50,704 nt of DNA, taken from Chrysophaeum taylorii. Lineage: Eukaryota > Sar > Pelagophyceae > Pelagomonadales > Pelagomonadaceae. The stretch lies in the NCBI GenBank assembly GCA_029834535.1, contig JAQMWT010000659.1, positions 1-50,704 on the forward strand, read 5' to 3'. This document shows positions 45,501 to 50,704 of this stretch, piece after piece; position 1 is the stretch's first letter; each line of letters begins with the position of its first letter. Under the pieces are notes generated by a model that made no database searches, was not told the origin of the DNA, and saw only the letters and a program-made list of their open reading frames with translations. Made by a program: the position numbers and the translations under genes.

Positions 45501-48500
45501 TACGCCGACCTCCTCGCCAAGCTGATCTACGACATCGATCACGGGCTCATGGAGGCGCTGGGCCTGGGCGGCGAGCCGCTCCCGCTGCTCTGGACCTGCG
45601 ACTACATTCCGAAGGACGCCGAGGACGGGTCGCCGGGCGTGACCGAGTACGTCGTGGGCGAGTTCAACTGCTCGTGCGTCGGCGTCTCAAAGTTCCAGGC
45701 GGTCTGTGGCGGCGACAAGACGCTCGCCGACGTGCCCGACGAGGACTACTTCGACGCTTGCAGGCTCACGGATCTCATGGGCCGCCAGGCGATCAAGATG
45801 CTCGAACAATCGCGCAAGCGCTACGACGAGTTGATGCCGCAGCCGGCGAATCCCAAGCACAAGCTGTGCGTGGTCGAGTTCAACGTGCCGGGGGCGAGAA
45901 GCGGCGGTACGGACAAGGGCCCGAACGGCCACCGGATCGACTCGATTCCTATTGCGAACGGCGTCATCAAGGCCGGCGGGTCGTGCGAGATCATCAAGTA
46001 CTATCACGACAAGCACGACGAGTTCGCCGCGCGCGTTGTCAACTACGACGCGCTCATCGTGCGCATCAACCCTGGTCAACTGTCGCAGGGCACGTCCGAG
46101 GGAACCCAGCGGCGTTTCGACGATCTGATGAACCAGATGGTCGCGATGGGCAAGCCCGTGTGGTCGTCGCCGGGCGTCCAGACGAAGATGGGTGCCAAAG
46201 ACGCGCTCTGCAAGATCGCCAACATGAAGTGTGGCCTCGTCGACACCTTTGCCTACTATGACGCCGAGACGCTCGAGACCCAGTTCAAGAAGACCATGGC
46301 CTTCCAGCCGCGCGTCCTCAAGCAGAACCGCGGCTCGGCGGGCGAGGGCATCTGGCTCTGCTGGCTCGACGGCAAGGAGTACTGCAAGAATTTTGGCGAC
46401 GCGTCCCTCGAAGACTCGGACAAACTCAAGCTGATGGAGATGAACGACAATCACGTCGAGTACCACACCGTCAAGGAATTCCTGGCCTTCTGCGTCGACG
46501 GACCCGACGCACCCGAGGCCGGGACGTGGCACTCGACCTTTCCGGGGCAGTACCTCAAGGGCGGCGCCGAGGCGGGAGGCCAGCTCGTCGACCAGCGTCT
46601 CTTGCCACGCATCTCGGAGGGCGAGGTGCGCGTGCTGATGACCGGCGACGTCTGCCAGATGATCATCCACAAAAAGCCCGAGGGCGGCCTCTCGGCCGTC
46701 GGCGGAAACTCGGCGTACACGTACTACGAGCCGACGCACCCCAAGTACGCCGACCTCCTCGCCAAGCTGATCTACGACATCGATCACGGGCTCATGGAGG
46801 CGCTGGGCCTGGGCGGCGAGCCGCTCCCGCTGCTCTGGACCTGCGACTACATTCCGAAGGACGCCGAGGAGGGGTCGCCGGGCGTGACCGAGTACGTCGT
46901 GGGCGAGTTCAACTGCTCGTGCGTCGGCGTCTCAAAGTTCCAGGCGGTCTGTGGCGGCGACAAGACGCTCGCCGACGTGCCCGACGAGGACTACTTCGAC
47001 GCTTGCAGGCTCACGGATCTCATGGGCCGCCAGGCGATCAAGATGCTCGAACAATCGCGCAAGCGCTACGACGAGTTGATGCCGCAGCCGGCGAATCCCA
47101 AGCACAAGCTGTGCGTGGTCGAGTTCAACGTGCCGGGGGCGAGAAGCGGCGGTACGGACAAGGGCCCGAACGGCCACCGGATCGACTCGATTCCTATTGC
47201 GAACGGCGTCATCAAGGCCGGCGGGTCGTGCGAGATCATCAAGTACTATCACGACAAGCACGACGAGTTCGCCGCGCGCGTTGTCAACTACGACGCGCTC
47301 ATCGTGCGCATCAACCCTGGTCAACTGTCGCAGGGCACGTCCGAGGGAACCCAGCGGCGTTTCGACGATCTGATGAACCAGATGGTCGCGATGGGCAAGC
47401 CCGTGTGGTCGTCGCCGGGCGTCCAGACGAAGATGGGTGCCAAAGACGCGCTCTGCAAGATCGCCAACATGAAGTGTGGCCTCGTCGACACCTTTGCCTA
47501 CTATGACGCCGAGACGCTCGAGACCCAGTTCAAGAAGACCATGGCCTTCCAGCCGCGCGTCCTCAAGCAGAACCGCGGCTCGGCGGGCGAGGGCATCTGG
47601 CTCTGCTGGCTCGACGGCAAGGAGTACTGCAAGAATTTTGGCGACGCGTCCCTCGAAGACTCGGACAAACTCAAGCTGATGGAGATGAACGACAATCACG
47701 TCGAGTACCACACCGTCAAGGAATTCCTGGCCTTCTGCGTCGACGGACCCGACGCACCCGAGGCCGGGACGTGGCACTCGACCTTTCCGGGGCAGTACCT
47801 CAAGGGCGGCGCCGAGGCGGGAGGCCAGCTCGTCGACCAGCGTCTCTTGCCACGCATCTCGGAGGGCGAGGTGCGCGTGCTGATGACCGGCGACGTCTGC
47901 CAGATGATCATCCACAAAAAGCCCGAGGGCGGCCTCTCGGCCGTCGGCGGAAACTCGGCGTACACGTACTACGAGCCGACGCACCCCAAGTACGCCGACC
48001 TCCTCGCCAAGCTGATCTACGACATCGATCACGGGCTCATGGAGGCGCTGGGCCTGGGCGGCGAGCCGCTCCCGCTGCTCTGGACCTGCGACTACATTCC
48101 GAAGGACGCCGAGGACGGGTCGCCGGGCGTGACCGAGTACGTCGTGGGCGAGTTCAACTGCTCGTGCGTCGGCGTCTCAAAGTTCCAGGCGGTCTGTGGC
48201 GGCGACAAGACGCTCGCCGACGTGCCCGACGAGGACTACTTCGACGCTTGCAGGCTCACGGATCTCATGGGCCGCCAGGCGATCAAGATGCTCGAACAAT
48301 CGCGCAAGCGCTACGACGAGTTGATGCCGCAGCCGGCGAATCCCAAGCACAAGCTGTGCGTGGTCGAGTTCAACGTGCCGGGGGCGAGAAGCGGCGGTAC
48401 GGACAAGGGCCCGAACGGCCACCGGATCGACTCGATTCCTATTGCGAACGGCGTCATCAAGGCCGGCGGGTCGTGCGAGATCATCAAGTACTATCACGAC

Positions 48501-50704
48501 AAGCACGACGAGTTCGCCGCGCGCGTTGTCAACTACGACGCGCTCATCGTGCGCATCAACCCTGGTCAACTGTCGCAGGGCACGTCCGAAGGAACCCAGC
48601 GGCGTTTCGACGATCTGATGAACCAGATGGTCGCGATGGGCAAGCCCGTGTGGTCGTCGCCGGGCGTCCAGACGAAGATGGGTGCCAAAGACGCGCTCTG
48701 CAAGATCGCCAACATGAAGTGTGGCCTCGTCGACACCTTTGCCTACTATGACGCCGAGACGCTCGAGACCCAGTTCAAGAAGACCATGGCCTTCCAGCCG
48801 CGCGTCCTCAAGCAGAACCGCGGCTCGGCGGGCGAGGGCATCTGGCTCTGCTGGCTCGACGGCAAGGAGTACTGCAAGAATTTTGGCGACGCGTCCCTCG
48901 AAGACTCGGACAAACTCAAGCTGATGGAGATGAACGACAATCACGTCGAGTACCACACCGTCAAGGAATTCCTGGCCTTCTGCGTCGACGGACCCGACGC
49001 ACCCGAGGCCGGGACGTGGCACTCGACCTTTCCGGGGCAGTACCTCAAGGGCGGCGCCGAGGCGGGAGGCCAGCTCGTCGACCAGCGTCTCCTGCCACGC
49101 ATCTCGGAGGGCGAGGTGCGCGTGCTGATGACCGGCGACGTCTGCCAGATGATCATCCACAAAAAGCCCGAGGGCGGCCTCTCGGCCGTCGGCGGAAACT
49201 CGGCGTACACGTACTACGAGCCGACGCACCCCAAGTACGCCGACCTCCTCGCCAAGCTGGTCTACGACATCGATCACGGGCTCATGGAGGCGCTGGGCCT
49301 GGGCGGCGAGCCGCTCCCGCTGCTCTGGACCTGCGACTACATTCCGAAGGACGCCGAGGACGGGTCGCCGGGCGTGACCGAGTACGTCGTGGGCGAGTTC
49401 AACTGCTCGTGCGTCGGCGTCTCAAAGTTCCAGGCGGTCTGTGGCGGCGACAAGACGCTCGCCGACGTGCCCGACGAGGACTACTTCGACGCTTGCAAGC
49501 TCACGGATCTCATGGGCCGCCAGGCGATCAAGATGCTCGAACAATCGCGCAAGCGCTACGACGAGTTGATGCCGCAGCCGGCGAATCCCAAGCACAAGCT
49601 GTGCGTGGTCGAGTTCAACGTGCCGGGGGCGAGAAGCGGCGGTACGGACAAGGGCCCGAACGGCCACCGGATCGACTCGATTCCTATTGCGAACGGCGTC
49701 ATCAAGGCCGGCGGGTCGTGCGAGATCATCAAGTACTATCACGACAAGCACGACGAGTTCGCCGCGCGCGTTGTCAACTACGACGCGCTCATCGTGCGCA
49801 TCAACCCTGGTCAACTGTCGCAGGGCACGTCCGAAGGAACCCAGCGGCGTTTCGACGATCTGATGAACCAGATGGTCGCGATGGGCAAGCCCGTGTGGTC
49901 GTCGCCGGGCGTCCAGACGAAGATGGGTGCCAAAGACGCGCTCTGCAAGATCGCCAACATGAAGTGTGGCCTCGTCGACACCTTTGCCTACTATGACGCC
50001 GAGACGCTCGAGACCCAGTTCAAGAAGACCATGGCCTTCCAGCCGCGCGTCCTCAAGCAGAACCGCGGCTCGGCGGGCGAGGGCATCTGGCTCTGCTGGC
50101 TCGACGGCAAGGAGTACTGCAAGAATTTTGGCGACGCGTCCCTCGAAGACTCGGACAAACTCAAGCTGATGGAGATGAACGACAATCACGCCGAGTACCA
50201 CACCGTCAAGGAATTCCCTGGCCTTCTGCGTCGACGGACCCGACGCACCCGAGGCCGGGACGGGTGGCACTCGACCTTTCCGGGGCAGTACCTCAGGGCG
50301 GGCGCCGAGGCGGGAGGCCAGCTCGTCGACCAGCGTCTCCTGCCACGCATCTCGGAGGGCGAGGTGCGCGTACTGATGACCGGCGACGTCTGCCAGATGA
50401 TCATCCACAAAAGCCCGAGGGCGGCCTCTCGCCGTCGGCGAAACTCTGCGTACCGTACTACGAGCCGACGCACCCAAGTACGCCGACCTCCTCGCCAAGC
50501 TGATCTGATCTCATGGGCCGCCAAGCGATCAAGATGCTCGAACAATCGCGCAGCGCTTATACGACGAGTTGATGCCGCAGCCGGCGCAATCCCAAGCACA
50601 GCTGTCGTGGTCGATGTTTCAACGTGCCGCGGGGGAGAAGCGGGCGGCTACGGACAGGGCCCCGAACTGGCCACCGGAATCGACTCCTCGCCGGCGTCGC
50701 AGGT
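39600..50704 (+). repeat. 1,245-bp tandem array, 8 full units plus a damaged ninth and partial tenth
   Basis: Unit starts (codon GAC, AAC in the first): 39600, 40845, 42090, 43335, 44580, 45825, 47070, 48315, 49560, 50563. Units 1-8 have exactly 1,245 bp. I found seven variable sites among them by eye. Unit 9 lacks about 240 bp between GCCAAGCTGATCT and GATCTCATGGG and carries several one- or two-base indels after 50210; unit 10 is cut by the window end and is similarly damaged. No spacer, promoter or stop codon lies between units. Confidence 0.95.
39609..50704 (+). CDS. Giant in-frame polyprotein of tandem ATP-grasp-like domains (3' partial)
   Basis: Open from ATG 39609 to the window edge with no stop codon: more than 3,690 codons. 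Each 415-residue unit is one complete enzyme-like domain: KLCVVEFNVPGA (first strand), ALIVRINPGQLSQGT, PVWSSPGVQTKMGAKDALCK, then KQNRGSAGEGIW (unit residues 166-177, the Gly-rich nucleotide loop of ATP-grasp folds), EGEVRVLMTGDV, IIHKKPEGGLSAVGG, and near the end Asp341, then VGEFNCSCVG with Glu361 and Asn363, the usual metal-binding acid and Asn of ATP-grasp enzymes. It resembles, from memory, the Cj0069/DUF6815-type ATP-grasp-like proteins. Reaction unknown; ATP-dependent ligation of a carboxylate to an amine is typical of the fold. Units are joined as RKRY-DELMPQP, with no spacer. Start chosen at the Met just before the first strand; ATG 39300 is the alternative. Frame slips occur from about 50217 on. 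Confidence 0.72.
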   Translation, partial: MPQPANPKHKLCVVEFNVPGARSGGTDKGPNGHRIDSIPIANGVIKAGGSCEIIKYYHDKHDEFAARVVNYDALIVRINPGQLSQGTSEGTQRRFDDLMNQMVAMGKPVWSSPGVQTKMGAKDALCKIANMKCGLVDTFAYYDAETLETQFKKTMAFQPRVLKQNRGSAGEGIWLCWLDGKEYCKNFGDASLEDSDKLKLMEMNDNHVEYHTVKEFLAFCVDGPDAPEAGTWHSTFPGQYLKGGAEAGGQLVDQRLLPRISEGEVRVLMTGDVCQMIIHKKPEGGLSAVGGNSAYTYYEPTHPKYADLLAKLVYDIDHGLMEALGLGGEPLPLLWTCDYIPKDAEDGSPGVTEYVVGEFNCSCVGVSKFQAVCGGDKTLADVPDEDYFDACKLTDLMGRQAIKMLEQSRKRYDELMPQPANPKHKLCVVEFNVPGARSGGTDKGPNGHRIDSIPIANGVIKAGGSCEIIKYYHDKHDEFAARVVNYDALIVRINPGQLSQGTSEGTQRRFDDLMNQMVAMGKPVWSSPGVQTKMGAKDALCKIANMKCGLVDTFAYYDAETLETQFKKTMAFQPRVLKQNRGSAGEGIWLCWLDGKEYCKNFGDASLEDSDKLKLMEMNDNHVEYHTVKEFLAFCVDGPDAPEAGTWHSTFPGQYLKGGAEAGGQLVDQRLLPRISEGEVRVLMTGDVCQMIIHKKPEGGLSAVGGNSAYTYYEPTHPKYADLLAKLIYDIDHGLMEALGLGGEPLPLLWTCDYIPKDAEDGSPGVTEYVVGEFNCSCVGVSKFQAVCGGDKTLADVPDEDYFDACRLTDLMGRQAIKMLEQSRKRYDELMPQPANPKHKLCVVEFNVPGARSGGTDKGPNGHRIDSIPIANGVIKAGGSCEIIKYYHDKHDEFAARVVNYDALIVRINPGQLSQGTSEGTQRRFDDLMNQMVAMGKPVWSSPGVQTKMGAKDALCKIANMKCGLVDTFAYYDAETLETQFKKTMAFQPRVLKQNRGSAGEGIWLCWLDGKEYCKNFGDASLEDSDKLKLMEMNDNHVEYHTVKEFLAFCVDGPDAPEAGTWHSTFPGQYLKGGAEAGGQLVDQRLLPRISEGEVRVLMTGDVCQMIIHKKPEGGLSAVGGNSAYTYYEPTHPKYADLLAKLIYDIDHGLMEALGLGGEPLPLLWTCDYIPKDAEEGSPGVTEYVVGEFNCSCVGVSKFQAVCGGDKTLADVPDEDYFDACRLTDLMGRQAIKMLEQSRKRYDELMPQPANPKHKLCVVEFNVPGARSGGTDKGPNGHRIDSIPIANGVIKAGGSCEIIKYYHDKHDEFAARVVNYDALIVRINPGQLSQGTSEGTQRRFDDLMNQMVAMGKPVWSSPGVQTKMGAKDALCKIANMKCGLVDTFAYYDAETLETQFKKTMAFQPRVLKQNRGSAGEGIWLCWLDGKEYCKNFGDASLEDSDKLKLMEMNDNHVEYHTVKEFLAFCVDGPDAPEAGTWHSTFPGQYLKGGAEAGGQLVDQRLLPRISEGEVRVLMTGDVCQMIIHKKPEGGLSAVGGNSAYTYYEPTHPKYADLLAKLIYDIDHGLMEALGLGGEPLPLLWTCDYIPKDAEDGSPGVTEYVVGEFNCSCVGVSKFQAVCGGDKTLADVPDEDYFDACRLTDLMGRQAIKMLEQSRKRYDELMPQPANPKHKLCVVEFNVPGARSGGTDKGPNGHRIDSIPIANGVIKAGGSCEIIKYYHDKHDEFAARVVNYDALIVRINPGQLSQGTSEGTQRRFDDLMNQMVAMGKPVWSSPGVQTKMGAKDALCKIANMKCGLVDTFAYYDAETLETQFKKTMAFQPRVLKQNRGSAGEGIWLCWLDGKEYCKNFGDASLEDSDKLKLMEMNDNHVEYHTVKEFLAFCVDGPDAPEAGTWHSTFPGQYLKGGAEAGGQLVDQRLLPRISEGEVRVLMTGDVCQMIIHKKPEGGLSAVGGNSAYTYYEPTHPKYADLLAKLIYDIDHGLMEALGLGGEPLPLLWTCDYIPKDAEDGSPGVTEYVVGEFNCSCVGVSKFQAVCGGDKTLADVPDEDYFDACRLTDLMGRQAIKMLEQSRKRYDELMPQPANPKHKLCVVEFNVPGARSGGTDKGPNGHRIDSIPIANGVIKAGGSCEIIKYYHDKHDEFAARVVNYDALIVRINPGQLSQGTSEGTQRRFDDLMNQMVAMGKPVWSSPGVQTKMGAKDALCKIANMKCGLVDTFAYYDAETLETQFKKTMAFQPRVLKQNRGSAGEGIWLCWLDGKEYCKNFGDASLEDSDKLKLMEMNDNHVEYHTVKEFLAFCVDGPDAPEAGTWHSTFPGQYLKGGAEAGGQLVDQRLLPRISEGEVRVLMTGDVCQMIIHKKPEGGLSAVGGNSAYTYYEPTHPKYADLLAKLIYDIDHGLMEALGLGGEPLPLLWTCDYIPKDAEEGSPGVTEYVVGEFNCSCVGVSKFQAVCGGDKTLADVPDEDYFDACRLTDLMGRQAIKMLEQSRKRYDELMPQPANPKHKLCVVEFNVPGARSGGTDKGPNGHRIDSIPIANGVIKAGGSCEIIKYYHDKHDEFAARVVNYDALIVRINPGQLSQGTSEGTQRRFDDLMNQMVAMGKPVWSSPGVQTKMGAKDALCKIANMKCGLVDTFAYYDAETLETQFKKTMAFQPRVLKQNRGSAGEGIWLCWLDGKEYCKNFGDASLEDSDKLKLMEMNDNHVEYHTVKEFLAFCVDGPDAPEAGTWHSTFPGQYLKGGAEAGGQLVDQRLLPRISEGEVRVLMTGDVCQMIIHKKPEGGLSAVGGNSAYTYYEPTHPKYADLLAKLIYDIDHGLMEALGLGGEPLPLLWTCDYIPKDAEDGSPGVTEYVVGEFNCSCVGVSKFQAVCGGDKTLADVPDEDYFDACRLTDLMGRQAIKMLEQSRKRYDELMPQPANPKHKLCVVEFNVPGARSGGTDKGPNGHRIDSIPIANGVIKAGGSCEIIKYYHDKHDEFAARVVNYDALIVRINPGQLSQGTSEGTQRRFDDLMNQMVAMGKPVWSSPGVQTKMGAKDALCKIANMKCGLVDTFAYYDAETLETQFKKTMAFQPRVLKQNRGSAGEGIWLCWLDGKEYCKNFGDASLEDSDKLKLMEMNDNHVEYHTVKEFLAFCVDGPDAPEAGTWHSTFPGQYLKGGAEAGGQLVDQRLLPRISEGEVRVLMTGDVCQMIIHKKPEGGLSAVGGNSAYTYYEPTHPKYADLLAKLVYDIDHGLMEALGLGGEPLPLLWTCDYIPKDAEDGSPGVTEYVVGEFNCSCVGVSKFQAVCGGDKTLADVPDEDYFDACKLTDLMGRQAIKMLEQSRKRYDELMPQPANPKHKLCVVEFNVPGARSGGTDKGPNGHRIDSIPIANGVIKAGGSCEIIKYYHDKHDEFAARVVNYDALIVRINPGQLSQGTSEGTQRRFDDLMNQMVAMGKPVWSSPGVQTKMGAKDALCKIANMKCGLVDTFAYYDAETLETQFKKTMAFQPRVLKQNRGSAGEGIWLCWLDGKEYCKNFGDASLEDSDKLKLMEMNDNHAEYHTVKEFPGLLRRRTRRTRGRDGWHSTFPGQYLRAGAEAGGQLVDQRLLPRISEGEVRVLMTGDVCQMIIHKSPRAASRRRRNSAYRTTSRRTQVRRPPRQADLISWAAKRSRCSNNRAALIRRVDAAAGAIPSTAVVVDVSTCRGGEAGGYGQGPELATGIDSSPASQ

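Noticed and set aside
39525..50498. Minus-strand open frames of about 366 codons in every array unit, and + strand frames of 326 codons in another phase
   Set aside because: They are shadows of the real + frame. GC-ended codons remove stops from other phases; the residues (Arg/Ala/Gly or Val/Leu/Arg/His-rich) make no domain, and they recur only because the unit does.
39600..50704. Reading the array as CRISPR or as a satellite without coding function
   Set aside because: Units are 1,245 bp without spacers, divisible by three, and differ by synonymous or conservative changes; each encodes a full enzyme-like domain.
1..50704. tRNA, rRNA, bacterial operons, ribosome-binding sites or terminators
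   Set aside because: No cloverleaf or rRNA-like segment was noticed by eye, and the gene structure is eukaryotic, so bacterial signals were not annotated. A tRNAscan or Infernal run would be decisive for small RNAs.

Overview
The window is nuclear DNA from a compact, GC-rich eukaryotic genome. Most genes are single long exons on both strands, separated by tens to hundreds of bases. The few introns with clean GT..AG borders are very short (about 35 and 43 nt). Three proteins (bestrophin-like channel, TVP38/DedA-like protein, PcfJ-like protein) start with a signal peptide that ends in an Ala-x-Phe type junction (AAAFVPP, AAGFTS, GCAFRA). This is the kind of leader used to enter secondary red plastids. 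A complete IFT80 gene implies a flagellum. Together these suggest a photosynthetic, flagellate ochrophyte such as a pelagophyte or a relative. That assignment is an inference; no marker gene here settles it.

Layout. 1-2.4 kb: the C-terminal part of a glycosyltransferase-like gene and a nucleotide-sugar transporter. 2.4-6.1 kb: gene-poor DNA with short repeats and one decayed ORF. 6.1-8.8 kb: a plastid bestrophin-like channel and a protein of 25-residue repeats. 8.8-10.6 kb: nothing convincing. 10.6-23.5 kb: a dense block with an unidentified helical nuclear-type protein (one intron), a PcfJ-like protein, thymidylate kinase, a Tudor-like plus DNA-modification-like helical-domain protein, NUP85, a dual-specificity pseudophosphatase and a TVP38-like membrane protein. 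23.8-26.5 kb: a Helitron/Pif1-helicase-derived repeat that carries a transposon-type PD-(D/E)XK nuclease-like ORF. 26.6-36 kb: IFT80, a GNAT acetyltransferase, an FG/RanBD nucleoporin-like protein, an NDUFAF3-like protein, a second copy of the Helitron-like repeat, a head-to-head pair of membrane-protein genes and an aldo/keto reductase. 36-39.3 kb: a graveyard of diverged repeats, a kinase-like fragment and a relic of the PD-(D/E)XK ORF.

The most striking feature fills 39.6-50.7 kb. A 1,245-bp unit (exactly 415 codons) is repeated head to tail eight full times, plus a ninth damaged unit and the start of a tenth. There is no stop codon and no spacer, so the + strand stays open from before the array to the end of the window. 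Each unit reads as one complete ATP-grasp-like enzyme domain. Taken at face value this is a giant polyprotein of at least nine nearly identical enzyme domains, more than 3,600 residues long. Seven variable sites were found by eye across the intact units. They are synonymous or conservative and show a higher-order duplication pattern. The last ~500 bp carry a burst of small indels that looks like poor consensus at a contig end.

Other points worth attention: a Cys-to-Ser change in the phosphatase signature loop; a possible eukaryotic relative of the phage thymine-hypermodification helical domain, lying tail to tail with thymidylate kinase; a plastid-addressed PcfJ-like protein; two related mobile-element copies of which only one contains the nuclease ORF; and two head-to-head gene pairs with only 26 and 51 bp between start codons.
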